From the NCBI RefSeq assembly GCF_009363435.1, contig NZ_CP045354.1:5856501-5920500 (forward strand): DNA of 64,000 nt, given 5' to 3'. Shown here in pieces: positions 8,320 through 17,814 of the stretch (the stretch's first letter is position 1; each line of letters opens with the position of its first letter). The notes under the pieces are model-generated. The model made no database searches. It had not been told where the DNA came from and worked only from the letters and a program-made list of their open reading frames with translations. The stretch comes from Labrenzia sp. THAF82 (GTDB lineage: Bacteria > Pseudomonadota > Alphaproteobacteria > Rhizobiales > Stappiaceae). Made by a program: the position numbers and the translations under genes.

Positions 8320-9585
8320 GTGCAAACCGGTCTTTCAAAACGCAGTGCGCTCGGCTTCATACTCGTAACGCTGACCATCAACTCGATGGGCATCGGGCTG
8401 ATGATGCCCGTCATGCCGTCGCTGTTGACCGAACTGACTGAGTTGCCTGTCAGTGATGCCGCGCGGTGGGGCGGCGCTTTGAGTGTTGTTTACGCGCTTA
8501 TGCAGTTTGCGTGCGGCCCGACCCTCGGCAACCTCTCAGACCGGTTCGGACGACGGCCTGTGCTGCTTGCCTCCATGTTTGCCATGGCCGTGGATTATCT
8601 CATCATGGCACTGTCCTGGAGCCTGGCAATTCTCTTCATCGGCAGGACGCTTTCGGGCGTGGCCGGCGCCACGTTCGCTGCCGCGTCAGCCTATATCGCC
8701 GACGTGTCCTCTAAAGAAGATCGCGCCAAGAATTTCGGCCTGATTGGCGCCGGTTTCGGTGTCGGTTTTGTGCTCGGTCCCATGATCGGCGGATTTCTTG
8801 GCGAATGGGGCCCGCGCGCACCGTTTTACGCGGCGGCTGCACTGTCGTTTGTCAACTTCCTGTTTGGCTATTTCGTTCTGCCTGAAACACTCAAAGAAGA
8901 AAACAAACGCAAGTTTGAATGGAAGCGTGCCAATCCCCTCGGCGCCCTGAAACAGATCGCCCATTATCCCGCAGTCAGGACGCTCCTGCTTGCGGTCTTC
9001 CTGTTCGATATCGCGCACTATGTCTACCCTGCTATCTGGAGCTACTACACAGAGGAAGTGTTTCGCTGGAGCCCAGGTGATATCGGCCTGTCCCTGGCAT
9101 TCGTCGGCGTCGGCTTCGCCTTTGTTCAGGGATACCTCATTCGCGTCCTGGAGCCGAAACTCGGACCGGGCAGAACACTTTTGATCGGGTTGGTTGCCAA
9201 TTTGATCGCATTTACAGGACTTTCCTTCGCGCAGTCCGGTTGGATGGCCTATGCCATGGTCGCGTTTGCCTCCTTCGGTGCTTTGGCGACACCAGCCTTT
9301 ACCGGCCTTATGTCCAATCGTATTCCGGACAACGCGCAGGGCGAACTTCAGGGGCTGATTTCCAGTGCGGCAGGTCTTTCCATGGTCTTCAGTCCATTTG
9401 TGATGACACAAGTCTTTTCCCACTTCTCCGGACCGGATGCTGCCGTTTATTTTCCGGGCGCGCCTTTCGCCCTTGCAGGCCTCCTGATCCTGGCCTCCAT
9501 GCTGATTTCCCTGCCCTTCATGCGTCTCCAGGAAAAAACGCCCGCTGGCGCTCGTAACGAAAAGAAAGAAAACCCGGCGGAATGA
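8320..9585 (+). CDS. MFS exporter of the TCR/Tet drug-efflux type
   Basis: This 421-residue integral membrane protein has about 12 predicted transmembrane helices. It has the N-terminal GIGLMMPVMPSLL helix typical of the TCR/Tet (DHA1) group, and motif A at SDRFGRRPVLL near residues 74-84. The GPMIGGFLGEWGPRAPF segment in helix 5 matches antiporter motif C of proton-coupled drug exporters. The start is GTG at 8320. It is followed after one base by the esterase gene, so the two are probably translated from one mRNA. A role in drug or metabolite efflux is likely, but the substrate is unknown. Confidence 0.87.
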   Translation: MQTGLSKRSALGFILVTLTINSMGIGLMMPVMPSLLTELTELPVSDAARWGGALSVVYALMQFACGPTLGNLSDRFGRRPVLLASMFAMAVDYLIMALSWSLAILFIGRTLSGVAGATFAAASAYIADVSSKEDRAKNFGLIGAGFGVGFVLGPMIGGFLGEWGPRAPFYAAAALSFVNFLFGYFVLPETLKEENKRKFEWKRANPLGALKQIAHYPAVRTLLLAVFLFDIAHYVYPAIWSYYTEEVFRWSPGDIGLSLAFVGVGFAFVQGYLIRVLEPKLGPGRTLLIGLVANLIAFTGLSFAQSGWMAYAMVAFASFGALATPAFTGLMSNRIPDNAQGELQGLISSAAGLSMVFSPFVMTQVFSHFSGPDAAVYFPGAPFALAGLLILASMLISLPFMRLQEKTPAGARNEKKENPAE

Positions 9586-9586
9586 G

Positions 9587-10282
9587 ATGACAGATCCACT
9601 GAATGACCTTGTCCTGGATGGCCCGCGCCTTGATCCACTCTCAGGCAACACAGCCAGCCAACTGGTTGTCTTATTGCACGGGTATGGTGCAGACGGCAGC
9701 GATCTGATCGAACTGGGTCGAGCCTGGCAAAGCCTGTTGCCAGAGGCTGCTTTCATAGCCCCCAATGCTCCCGAACCTTTGCCTTTCGAGGCTTTTGGCG
9801 GGCGCCAATGGTTTGCCTTAACGGAACGCTCCTTGCACGAATACCGCATTGGAGCCGAGGCCGCGCAATCGATACTCGACAGATTTCTCGACACTGAACT
9901 CCGTCGGCATTCGCTGGATGTCAGCTCCCTCGCACTTGTCGGCTTCAGTCAGGGCACAATGATGGCATTGCAATGCGGATTGCGCCGAAAGTCTTCACCT
10001 TCCGCCATTGTTGGATATTCCGGCCTTCTGCCGGGCGCAGATCGCCTTGGCGAGGTGAGAACCAGCTGTCCCGTACTGATCGTGCATGGCACTGAGGATG
10101 ATGTCGTCCCCTGCTATCACGCCGATACTGCACATGCTGCGCTCACCAAGGCAGGGATTGCGTGTGACTTGCACAAACTCGCCGGTCTTCCCCACAGCAT
10201 CGACGAGCGCGGTCTGGCATTGGGCGGTCAATTCCTGAAGGAGCAGCTTTCCAAGACGTCTTGTCCGATACCAATTGGTTAA
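9587..10282 (+). CDS. Phospholipase/carboxylesterase-family alpha/beta hydrolase
   Basis: This 231-residue serine hydrolase has HGYGADGSDLIELG as the oxyanion region, nucleophile motif GFSQG near residues 119-123, acid residue in HGTEDDVVP near 170 and histidine in GLPHSID near 203. This is the full triad of the YpfH/acyl-protein thioesterase-like carboxylesterases (abhydrolase_2). It has no signal peptide and should be cytoplasmic. Its ATG lies one base after the exporter stop, so it is translationally coupled to that gene. The natural ester is unknown. Confidence 0.87.
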   Translation: MTDPLNDLVLDGPRLDPLSGNTASQLVVLLHGYGADGSDLIELGRAWQSLLPEAAFIAPNAPEPLPFEAFGGRQWFALTERSLHEYRIGAEAAQSILDRFLDTELRRHSLDVSSLALVGFSQGTMMALQCGLRRKSSPSAIVGYSGLLPGADRLGEVRTSCPVLIVHGTEDDVVPCYHADTAHAALTKAGIACDLHKLAGLPHSIDERGLALGGQFLKEQLSKTSCPIPIG

Positions 10283-10362
10283 TGGCCTGTTAACCCTATT
10301 GAGCGATCCTCTGTGCACCTTTGCCGGCCCAGAACGGGCCGGGAGCCGAGGATCCACGCACA

Positions 10363-10965
10363 ATGCAGATTTCGATCGAAACCACCACCCAGAGCGCAAG
10401 TCTATTTTCAGCCAGCTTTTCGAATGGCGTCCAAGATGGCCCAAAAGGCCATGCTCACGGCCATGAAATCGGCCAGCGCAAGGGACAGCAGGCCGCACCG
10501 GCAGAAAGCCTTCTGGAAACTGCCAGCAAAAAGGCCGAAGAAGATGCGGTGGTGATTGCCGCGCTGCAAGCGGCCGTCGAAAAGGGCAAAGGTGAAGACG
10601 GGGAAGACGCCAAAGAGGGTGCGTTGGCAACCGTCGAGGACTATCAGAAAACAGCAGGCAAGCTGAAGGTGGCCCTGGGCGAAGAGACTGCAGGTCCATC
10701 GGCGTCTGTTGCCTATGAGAGTGCGACGATCTCGACGACAACAATTGAAGCGGAAATCGGCGGTGAGACCTTATCGGCTCAATTCGTCTCCTTCGAGCGG
10801 GTCTCCTTCGACAGCGAAACCGGGCTTTCCGTTCGCTCAGCCAGCGCCTCCACTATTGAAGGCGACTTTGGGGACAGCTCCTTCAGCTATCAGAGCGCGT
10901 CTGTGAGCGAGCTTTATGCGGGAAACAGTGAACAGGTCTCCAATCTCCTGGGAACCATTGCCTGA
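10363..10965 (+). CDS. Hypothetical protein with Ser/Thr-rich repeat-like C-terminus
   Basis: I do not recognise this 200-residue protein. I start it at ATG 10363 (MQISIETTTQSASLF); the frame extends upstream to TTG 10321 with unlikely sequence. The middle (about 45-105) is alanine- and charge-rich and probably helical. The C-terminal half has alternating Ser/Thr/hydrophobic residues (SVAYESATISTTTIEAEI, SFSYQSASVSELY), as in beta-rich surface or flagellin-like segments. There is no clear signal peptide or membrane helix. It stands alone and ends before a good terminator. Confidence 0.6.
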   Translation: MQISIETTTQSASLFSASFSNGVQDGPKGHAHGHEIGQRKGQQAAPAESLLETASKKAEEDAVVIAALQAAVEKGKGEDGEDAKEGALATVEDYQKTAGKLKVALGEETAGPSASVAYESATISTTTIEAEIGGETLSAQFVSFERVSFDSETGLSVRSASASTIEGDFGDSSFSYQSASVSELYAGNSEQVSNLLGTIA

Positions 10966-11013
10966 TCGCTGCCAAGACTTTCATCTTATGAGCCGCAATT
11001 GACACAACACCAA

Positions 11014-11036
11014 GCCCCGCTCATTGGCGGGGTTTT
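11014..11036 (+). terminator. Rho-independent terminator after the hypothetical gene
   Basis: The stem GCCCCGC/GCGGGG with a short loop is followed by TTTTT at about 11033-11037. It lies about 50 bp after the stop of the upstream gene and before the NIPSNAP gene. Confidence 0.85.
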
Positions 11037-11108
11037 TCGGTTTGACCTTGTAAAGTTTGTGTCGGCACGGACAAATGGTTGTCGGTCAGCAGCAACGGGA
11101 GACACGTG

Positions 11109-11411
11109 ATGATTACCTGTTACATCAAGTATGAAATCGAACCGGCGAAGCTGAACGAATTTGAAGAATATGCGCGGATGTGGATCCCGCTGGTGGAAAA
11201 GTTCGGCGGCACACATCACGGCTATTATCTGCCGCATGAAAGCCCGAGCGATCTTGCGGTCTGTCTCTTTTCCTTCCCTTCCCTTGCCGACTACGAGGCC
11301 TATCGTGCCAAGAGTATGGAGGATGCTGACTGCCAAAAGGCATTTCGGTTCGCAGAAGAAACAGCCTGCATTCGGCGCTACGACCGCCACTTCCTGCGCC
11401 CGGTCACTTGA
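11109..11411 (+). CDS. NIPSNAP-family protein
   Basis: This is a 100-residue ferredoxin-like alpha/beta-barrel protein of the NIPSNAP family. It starts MITCYIKYEIEPAKLNEFEEYA, with a central GGTHHGYYLPHESPSD and the SFPSLADYEAYR segment. These small dimeric proteins have no settled enzymatic role. The ATG at 11109 follows GGGAGACACGTG, which contains a plausible ribosome-binding site. It is a single gene between two terminators. Confidence 0.85.
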   Translation: MITCYIKYEIEPAKLNEFEEYARMWIPLVEKFGGTHHGYYLPHESPSDLAVCLFSFPSLADYEAYRAKSMEDADCQKAFRFAEETACIRRYDRHFLRPVT

Positions 11412-11445
11412 ACGCGACAAAGCCGGACATCATACGCAAATGGCA

Positions 11446-11482
11446 AAGGCCCCGGACTTGACCCAGGGCCTTACACTTTTTC
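11446..11482 (+). terminator. Probable terminator between NIPSNAP and M42 peptidase genes
   Basis: An AAGGCCC stem and its partner GGGCCTT are separated by about 12 bases, with TTTTT at about 11477-11481. It would end the rightward NIPSNAP transcript. Confidence 0.55.
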
Positions 11483-11530
11483 CAATCTCAGCCCAGCTTC
11501 ATGCCAGCCGGACAGGAAAGACCTGCCAGA

Positions 11531-12574
11531 TCATGCCTTCTTCAGGTAGGCGACCAGAACATCCAGTGCGGCCTGAAGGTCCGATTTGTGGATCATTTCA
11601 GTGACAGTGTGGATGTAGCGGGTGCCGACGACGATACCGACTGCCTTGGCACCGGCTGCGGCTTGCTGAGCGGCGGCGCCATCCTGGCCACCGGCGGCCA
11701 GCATCGTGCGCTGGAACGGAATTTTTTCTTTTTCCGCAAGCGCTTCAAATTCCTTCACCAGATCCCGGTCGGCAATGAAACTTGAATCCTTCACGTGAAG
11801 ACCAAAGCCTGCGCCCTGAACCGTGGTTCGATCCTGCTCCGGAACGCCAGGTGTATCGCAGGAAAGGGTCGTATCGATGCCGAGGCCAATGTCGGGCTTT
11901 ATGGCAAAGGATGCTGTGCGGGCACCGCGCAGACCAACTTCTTCCTGACAGGTGAAGGCTACGTGGATTTCACAAGCGTGTTTGACCTTGCCGAGCCCCT
12001 TGATCGCCTCAATACCCAGCCAGCAGGCAATACGGTTGTCGAGCGCTTTCGAGACGATCTTGTCACCGATTTCGATCAAGGGTTCATCCATGGTGACCAT
12101 GTCACCGACCTTGACGACATCCTTGGTCTTTTCCCCAAGGCCCAGATCGATCACGAATTCCTTGGGTTCAGGGACTTTTTTGCGTTCTTCCGGTGAAGAA
12201 ATGTGGATCGGTTTGCCGCCCGGGTTCATCACACCCTTGTAGTCCCCCTCATCTGTGGACACGAGCACGCGCCGGGAGAACAGGTTGCGAGCATCAAAAC
12301 CTCCGACCGGCTGGACATGCGCGAAGCCCTTGTCCGTGACATGGGAGACCAGAAACCCGATCTCATCCATATGACAGAGCAGCATGACCTTCTTCGGTTC
12401 GCCTTTTTTCAATGCCTTGCGGCTGTTCCGCTTGCACAAAAGCGAACCCATGGGATCGACCGTCACTTCGTCGAAAAGATCCTTGATTTCGGCCTGGATC
12501 AAGTCGCGAACGCGGTGTTCGTGACCCGGTACACCCGGTGTTTCACAAAGGTTGCGGAGCAGTTCGATATTCAT
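11531..12574 (-). CDS. M42-family metallopeptidase (glutamyl aminopeptidase/endoglucanase type)
   Basis: This is a 347-residue cobalt- or zinc-dependent aminopeptidase. The metal ligands and catalytic residues expected for M42 are visible: His in LLCHMDEIGF near 68, Asp in ALDNRIACW, the Glu pair in CQEEVGLRGA near 210, Asp in GIDTTLSCDTPG and the C-terminal His in TRYIHTVTEM. It lacks a signal peptide and is cytoplasmic. M42 enzymes form dodecameric shells and trim peptides from the proteasome-like proteolysis pathway. It is monocistronic and convergent with the NIPSNAP gene. Confidence 0.93.
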   Translation of the reverse strand: MNIELLRNLCETPGVPGHEHRVRDLIQAEIKDLFDEVTVDPMGSLLCKRNSRKALKKGEPKKVMLLCHMDEIGFLVSHVTDKGFAHVQPVGGFDARNLFSRRVLVSTDEGDYKGVMNPGGKPIHISSPEERKKVPEPKEFVIDLGLGEKTKDVVKVGDMVTMDEPLIEIGDKIVSKALDNRIACWLGIEAIKGLGKVKHACEIHVAFTCQEEVGLRGARTASFAIKPDIGLGIDTTLSCDTPGVPEQDRTTVQGAGFGLHVKDSSFIADRDLVKEFEALAEKEKIPFQRTMLAAGGQDGAAAQQAAAGAKAVGIVVGTRYIHTVTEMIHKSDLQAALDVLVAYLKKA

Positions 12575-12874
12575 GGGGCATCCTGTCGGGGTTGATTTCC
12601 AGATCCGATCCTATGCCAAAATCCCCACACGGATAAAGAGCATAAGCGGCAAGAAACAGCGTAAAGCAGCAATTAGGACCTGTCTTTTTTGAAGATAATC
12701 TCTGCTACGCCTTAACCGATTGGTCGTCAAATTCGCAATTTCGAACCTGCAGTTTATGCTTTGCCATTGCGGTGTCGTATTTTATCGCGAAAAATTGTTC
12801 CTAGATAAAAAAGACGCCTATCGCTTTTGCGAAAAGACGTAGCCCCTTTCGATTAGACCACTCGGGGACGGATC
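12575..12874. other. Intergenic region between divergent M42 and patatin genes
   Basis: This 300-bp gap lies between two divergently transcribed genes and must hold both promoters. AT-rich stretches occur near 12770-12815. I see no further gene, riboswitch or clear operator. Confidence 0.5.
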
Positions 12875-13960
12875 ATGGCCCAGAAAAGACGTTTTATTCT
12901 CTCTATAGATGGCGGCGGTGTTCGCGGCCTTATTCCATTGCGTATTCTCGAAACGCTTGAAAACAGGCTCAACCAGCGTGGCATCGGTGCAGGCTTACAC
13001 AAAGTCTTCGACCTGATGGCAGGCACGTCTACAGGCGGCCTGATTGCCGCCGGTTTGAGTGCACCACGTCCTGGTGGCAACATGGGTGAAGCGGCAGCGA
13101 CAATTGCCGAACTCAGAGCATTTTATGAACGTGACGCGCGTGATATCTTCAACAACTCGATCACGACCAGACTAGCGCGTGCCGTCACCAACCCTTACGG
13201 CCTGTTTGACGAGACCTATGATGCGCGGCCGCTTGAAAAACTCCTGAAGGAGCGTTTCGGATGGACTTCCATGGCCAGCGCACTCACAAAGCTGGTGCTG
13301 ACAGCTTACGACATTGAACAGCGCAAGGCGGTGTTCATGACCAACGGGCTTGAGGAAAATGGCAGTCGTCCCGATGACTACTATTTCTGGCAGGCCGTGC
13401 GTGCGACCACGGCAGCGCCTTCCTTCTTTGAGCCGGCCAAGGTCGAGAATCTGACCCGCAAGCGAGATGAAGCTCTCGTCGATGGCGGAGTCTTCATGAA
13501 CGACCCGGCCGTTGCCGCCTATCTCGAAGCGCGCAAGATCGGATGGGATCAGGATGAAATCGTTATCCTGTCGCTCGGGACCGGAAAAGCGCCTGAACGA
13601 CCCTTCCCCTACAAGGAAGCTATCGGCTGGGGTGGCCTCGGCTGGATGCAGCCTTCAAAGGGTGTACCAATCCTGTCGATATTCTCCGACGGCCAGAGCC
13701 AGACTGCGGCCTATCAAGCGGCGCATCTCTTCGGCGACCTGCCAAATGTCACCTACTACCGGCTGAATGCGGAACTGGCGCCGGATGGCGAAGACATGGA
13801 CAATGCCCGACCCGGCAACATCATTGCGCTCAACGGTGCAGCCGACGTCGTCATTCGTGACAATACGATATTCCTCGATGACCTTGCTGACATGTTGAAA
13901 GAGCACGCGGAAAGCAGGGAAACGGATGCAGGACCAACAGAATTAGTGCATGCTGCCTGA
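12875..13960 (+). CDS. Patatin-like phospholipase
   Basis: This 361-residue acyl hydrolase is of the patatin/CapV type. The oxyanion loop SIDGGGVRGL is at about 10-19, the nucleophile elbow GTSTGG at about 50-55 and the dyad Asp in DGGVFMND near 202. There is no signal peptide. Bacterial patatins hydrolyse membrane phospholipids, and some act as CBASS effectors. No cyclic-nucleotide synthase or Cap2/Cap3 gene is adjacent here, so I infer a housekeeping or free-standing lipase. The ATG at 12875 follows GGGGACGGATC. Confidence 0.9.
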   Translation: MAQKRRFILSIDGGGVRGLIPLRILETLENRLNQRGIGAGLHKVFDLMAGTSTGGLIAAGLSAPRPGGNMGEAAATIAELRAFYERDARDIFNNSITTRLARAVTNPYGLFDETYDARPLEKLLKERFGWTSMASALTKLVLTAYDIEQRKAVFMTNGLEENGSRPDDYYFWQAVRATTAAPSFFEPAKVENLTRKRDEALVDGGVFMNDPAVAAYLEARKIGWDQDEIVILSLGTGKAPERPFPYKEAIGWGGLGWMQPSKGVPILSIFSDGQSQTAAYQAAHLFGDLPNVTYYRLNAELAPDGEDMDNARPGNIIALNGAADVVIRDNTIFLDDLADMLKEHAESRETDAGPTELVHAA

Positions 13961-14047
13961 AGCAATAAGGTGGAACCGGGCGCCGGAAACCCCTCCGGTG
14001 TGCACTGGCTCCACTGAGGCATTGATGCACGAGGTTCCAAAGTGGTC

Positions 14048-15130
14048 ATGGACTGGAGATCGGCAGCCAGCAATTTGAAGCCCGCGCTCATCGCTTGCGC
14101 AGGTGCTGCATTTTTCGTGCTGTCGACCCCGTCATTGGCGGCCGTTGTCCCTGTTCCAGCCGTCAAACCGACATCTGCTGAACAGACCGACGACACACCA
14201 AGTCTGAAGGTAATTGCGGGCACCCCGGTGCCCGCACGAAAGCGTGCCGTCCCTGAAGGCTACGTTGCCAGCAAACCTGAGCTGGTGCTTTACCCCGATT
14301 TCCCAGCCAAGAACTATTTCGGCGCTGCAAACGGTCCGGCGTCGTTAAAAGCCCGTGCCATAGGCTCCTATGCAAAAGGATGCCTTGCCGGCGGAACTGT
14401 TCTGCCTGCCGATGGTCCAACATGGCAGGCCATGCGGCTTTCCAGGAACCGCAACTGGGGCCATCCCGAACTGATCGCCTACCTGAAGGATCTTGCAGCA
14501 GATGCCCCAAAGGTCGGCTGGAATGGCCTTTTGGTCGGTGATCTGGCACAGCCTCGAGGAGGACCGATGCTGTCCGGGCATGCCAGCCATCAGATTGGCC
14601 TGGATGCTGACATCTGGCTCAGGGAAATGCCCAACCGGCGCTTGAGCACCGAGGAACGTGAACAGATTTCGGCAATCTCAATGTTGAAAGGTCCACTGGA
14701 TGTGAAAGGTGCCGATCGCCGTGTCGACCTGAACAAATGGACCGACGTCCACGCCCGCCTGATCCGCCGGGCCGCCTCCGACAAGCGTGTCGCACGGATA
14801 TTCGTCAATCCGACAATCAAGAAAGCCTTGTGCGAATTTGAAAAAGACCAGAACCGGGCTTGGCTTCGAAAGATCCGGCCTTGGTGGGGCCACCACTATC
14901 ATTTCCATGTGCGACTATCTTGCCCGGCCGGCAGTGTTGGCTGCAAGAACCAGAACCCGCCACCGCCCGGCGACGGCTGTGGCGAACATCTGACCTATTG
15001 GCTGTCGGACGAACCCTGGGTGCCGAAGAACCCGCCCAAAAAAGGCGAGAAGCCGAAGGTGGTCAAGAAACGCCCGATGGCCCTGGCAGCCTTGCCCCGA
15101 GATTGCAGAACGGTGCTGAAAGCGAACTAG
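14048..15130 (+). CDS. mepA: Penicillin-insensitive murein endopeptidase MepA
   Basis: This protein (about 360 residues) cleaves D-Ala-mesoDAP cross-links in peptidoglycan. It has a signal peptide (MDWRSAASNLKPALIACAG onward, cleaved after about SLAA), then a proline-rich linker, then the M74 catalytic domain. Zinc ligands are visible in LSGHASHQIGLDADIW near 175 and in GHHYHFHVR near 280. Cysteines flanking the C-terminal CPAGSVGC segment fit periplasmic disulfides. ATG 14048 is preferred over GTG 14042. Its stop overlaps the stop of the convergent acetyltransferase gene by 4 bp. Confidence 0.93.
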   Translation: MDWRSAASNLKPALIACAGAAFFVLSTPSLAAVVPVPAVKPTSAEQTDDTPSLKVIAGTPVPARKRAVPEGYVASKPELVLYPDFPAKNYFGAANGPASLKARAIGSYAKGCLAGGTVLPADGPTWQAMRLSRNRNWGHPELIAYLKDLAADAPKVGWNGLLVGDLAQPRGGPMLSGHASHQIGLDADIWLREMPNRRLSTEEREQISAISMLKGPLDVKGADRRVDLNKWTDVHARLIRRAASDKRVARIFVNPTIKKALCEFEKDQNRAWLRKIRPWWGHHYHFHVRLSCPAGSVGCKNQNPPPPGDGCGEHLTYWLSDEPWVPKNPPKKGEKPKVVKKRPMALAALPRDCRTVLKAN

Positions 15131-15648
15131 CCCACCGGAGCTGCCGCCTTTTCGTCGAGCACCTTTGTCAGGAATACCAGGTCCAGCCAGCGTCCGAACT
15201 TGGTTCCGAGCTGCGGCAAGCGTCCGGTGACCTCAAAACCAACAGCACTGTGTAAGGCAATTGATGCAGCGTTGTCGCCATCTACCACGCCGACCAGAAC
15301 ATGATATCCGTTTGCCGTTGCGGTTGAGATCAACTGCGTCAGAAGCTTGCGCCCAACTCCCCGCCTTTGCACCCTCGGATCAACATAGACCGTGTGTTCG
15401 GCCGTCAGACGATAGCCTTCCTTTGCACGGAAGGATCCGTAACTGGCAAAACCGGCGACGCTGCCCTCTTCCGTTTCCGCCACCAACACCGGCAAACCTG
15501 CCAGTTGACGATTTTCGAACCAGTTGAGGCGCTCTTCGAGGGTTTCTTCTCTTGTCGTCCAGGCAGCCGTTGTCTCTCTGACGGCATGATTATAGAGCGC
15601 GAGGATTTCTGGAATGTCTTTCGGGTCGGCGTTGCGAATTTTCATCAT
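15127..15648 (-). CDS. GNAT-family N-acetyltransferase (phosphinothricin-acetyltransferase-like)
   Basis: This 173-residue acetyl-CoA-dependent acetyltransferase starts MMKIRNADPKDIPEILALYN. The acetyl-CoA loop is VDPRVQRRGVGRKLL. The C-terminal HSAVGFEVTGRLPQLGTKFG motif is characteristic of the Pat/Bar and methionine-sulfoximine acetyltransferase group. The likely substrate is an amino-acid analogue or a free amino acid. The upstream in-frame start at 15723 is rejected because the added 25 residues are not family-like. Transcription converges on mepA. Confidence 0.87.
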   Translation of the reverse strand: MMKIRNADPKDIPEILALYNHAVRETTAAWTTREETLEERLNWFENRQLAGLPVLVAETEEGSVAGFASYGSFRAKEGYRLTAEHTVYVDPRVQRRGVGRKLLTQLISTATANGYHVLVGVVDGDNAASIALHSAVGFEVTGRLPQLGTKFGRWLDLVFLTKVLDEKAAAPVG

Positions 15649-15888
15649 CGATCTCTTGTCTTTTTCGTGCGATTTTCCGCACTGCCCAGCCAACAAAACA
15701 TAGTCGAGCACCGAAACAGTCACATCATGTTTCTAGCGCTCTTGCCGCCGTCAATTCACGTATTGACGGCGCTTTGCATTGAATGGTGCTTCAAGGAAAA
15801 AGTTGATCGTCAAAAAACCAACGGATTTCGGCGCTCAATGCCCTCAATCCACTAGGCGAAATCGAATTGCAGTGGTAAAGGGGCGGCC

Positions 15889-17694
15889 ATGACGACGAAG
15901 ACGCTTTCCAACATCAGAAACTTTTCCATCGTAGCCCACATCGATCATGGCAAGTCGACCCTGGCTGACCGACTGATCCAGATGACCGGCACCATGACCG
16001 ATCGGGAAATGACCGAACAGGTCCTCGATTCCATGGATATCGAGCGCGAGCGCGGCATCACGATCAAGGCCCAGACAGTCCGGCTCGTTTACAATGCCAA
16101 GGACGGCGAGCAATACACGCTGAACCTGATCGATACTCCTGGCCATGTGGACTTTGCCTATGAAGTCTCCCGGTCGCTGGCTGCCTGTGAGGGCTCGTTG
16201 CTGGTGGTCGATGCCTCTCAGGGCGTCGAGGCCCAGACGCTTGCCAACGTCTATCAGGCCATCGACAACGATCATGAAATTGTCACGGTCCTGAACAAGA
16301 TCGATCTGCCTGCCGCTGAACCTGATCGCATCAAGGAACAGATCGAGGACGTGATTGGCATCGATGCGTCTGAAGCCTGCATGATTTCGGCAAAGACGGG
16401 TCTTGGTGTTGAAGACGTTTTGGAAGCAATCGTTCAAAAGCTTCCGGCACCCAATGGTGATCCTGATGACACGCTCAAGGCGATGTTGGTCGACAGCTGG
16501 TACGATACTTATCTTGGTGTGATGGTCCTGGTGCGCATCATCAATGGCTCTCTCAAGAAGGGCCAGAAGATCAAGATGATGGGAACCGGCGCCTCTTATG
16601 ACGTCGACAGGGTCGGCGTCATGACGCCCAAATTCCTTCAGGTCGAAGAGTTGAAAGCCGGCGAGATCGGGGTGATTACCGGGTCGATCAAGGAAGTGGC
16701 CGACACGCGTGTCGGTGACACGATTACGCTCGACAAGAAACCCTGCGATGAACCATTGCCGGGCTTCAAGCCTGCGCAGCCGGTGGTCTTTTGTGGGCTG
16801 TTTCCTGTCGATGCCAATGACTTTGAGGATTTACGTGCGGCGATGGGCAAACTGCGCCTCAACGACGCCAGTTTTTCCTTTGAGATGGAAACGTCTGCTG
16901 CACTCGGTTTTGGTTTCCGTTGCGGCTTCCTGGGGCTGCTGCATCTGGAGATCATCCAGGAACGTCTTTCACGCGAATTCAATCTCGACCTGATCGCGAC
17001 CGCGCCGTCCGTTGTCTATCAGATGTCATTGACCGATGGGTCGGACGTTGAGCTGCACAATCCGGCCGACATGCCGGATATCGTCAAAATCTCCGAGATC
17101 CGCGAACCCTGGATCCGGGCCACCATCATGACACCAGACGACTATCTCGGTGGCATCTTGAAACTTTGTCAGGAGCGTCGGGGCATTCAGGTCGAACTGT
17201 CCTATGTGGGGTCTCGCGCCATGGTCGCCTACGACCTGCCGCTCAATGAAGTCGTGTTCGATTTCTACGACCGATTGAAATCAATCTCAAAAGGCTATGC
17301 CTCCTTCGACTATCAGCTGTCAGACTATCGGGCCGGCGATCTGGTGAAAATGTCCATCCTCGTCAACGAGGAACCAGTCGACGCGCTTTCGGTCCTGGTA
17401 CACCGCAGTCAGGCCGACCGGCGTGGGCGGGCCATGTGCGAAAAGCTGAAAGAGCTGATCCCCCGGCACATGTTCAAGATTCCGATCCAGGCAGCGATCG
17501 GAGGCAGGGTTATCGCCCGCGAGACCATCTCCGCAATGCGCAAGGACGTGACCGCCAAGTGTTACGGCGGTGATGCCACGCGTAAGCGCAAACTTCTGGA
17601 AAAACAGAAGGCCGGCAAAAAGAAGATGCGCCAGTTCGGCAAGGTGGAAATCCCGCAGGATGCCTTTATCCAGGCCCTGAAGATGGAAGAGTGA
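15889..17694 (+). CDS. lepA: Elongation factor 4 (LepA)
   Basis: This 601-residue ribosome-associated GTPase has all G motifs: AHIDHGKSTLAD (G1), RGIT (G2), DTPGH (G3), NKID (G4) and SAK (G5). EF-G-like domains II, III and V and the LepA-specific C-terminal domain follow, ending in a basic KRKLLEKQKAGKKKMRQFG tail that contacts tRNA and rRNA. It is full length. The ATG lies 6 bases after GGGGCGG. LepA helps ribosome assembly and rescue under stress. Confidence 0.98.
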   Translation: MTTKTLSNIRNFSIVAHIDHGKSTLADRLIQMTGTMTDREMTEQVLDSMDIERERGITIKAQTVRLVYNAKDGEQYTLNLIDTPGHVDFAYEVSRSLAACEGSLLVVDASQGVEAQTLANVYQAIDNDHEIVTVLNKIDLPAAEPDRIKEQIEDVIGIDASEACMISAKTGLGVEDVLEAIVQKLPAPNGDPDDTLKAMLVDSWYDTYLGVMVLVRIINGSLKKGQKIKMMGTGASYDVDRVGVMTPKFLQVEELKAGEIGVITGSIKEVADTRVGDTITLDKKPCDEPLPGFKPAQPVVFCGLFPVDANDFEDLRAAMGKLRLNDASFSFEMETSAALGFGFRCGFLGLLHLEIIQERLSREFNLDLIATAPSVVYQMSLTDGSDVELHNPADMPDIVKISEIREPWIRATIMTPDDYLGGILKLCQERRGIQVELSYVGSRAMVAYDLPLNEVVFDFYDRLKSISKGYASFDYQLSDYRAGDLVKMSILVNEEPVDALSVLVHRSQADRRGRAMCEKLKELIPRHMFKIPIQAAIGGRVIARETISAMRKDVTAKCYGGDATRKRKLLEKQKAGKKKMRQFGKVEIPQDAFIQALKMEE

Positions 17695-17794
17695 GAGAGC
17701 TGCCGGTTCATTAGACTGTCCATGTGCCGGTGAACCGTCGGCTGCTTTCAAACGGTCGGGATCGTCGGCAGCTGCTATGTCACCCTCTAAATTC

Positions 17795-17814
17795 CGGGCC
17801 GCTCAAGCGGCCCG
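17795..17814 (-). terminator. Hairpin at the end of the LysR gene
   Basis: A perfect 8-bp stem CGGGCCGC/GCGGCCCG has a 4-base loop, and the lysR-type stop codon lies in the loop. T-rich sequence follows on the minus strand (GGAATTTAG). It also lies about 100 bp after lepA and could serve both genes. Confidence 0.6.

Noticed and set aside
7131..8414. 427-codon minus-strand open frame
   Set aside because: It lies antisense to the radical SAM gene, has no family features, and is explained by GC-rich codon use of the true gene.
8686..9894. 402-codon minus-strand open frame
   Set aside because: It is antisense to the MFS exporter and esterase, and its composition (Arg, Gly and Cys rich) is not protein-like.
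12875..13960. Patatin as a CBASS anti-phage effector
   Set aside because: No cGAS/DncV-like cyclase, Cap2 or Cap3 gene lies nearby; the neighbours are an M42 peptidase and MepA.
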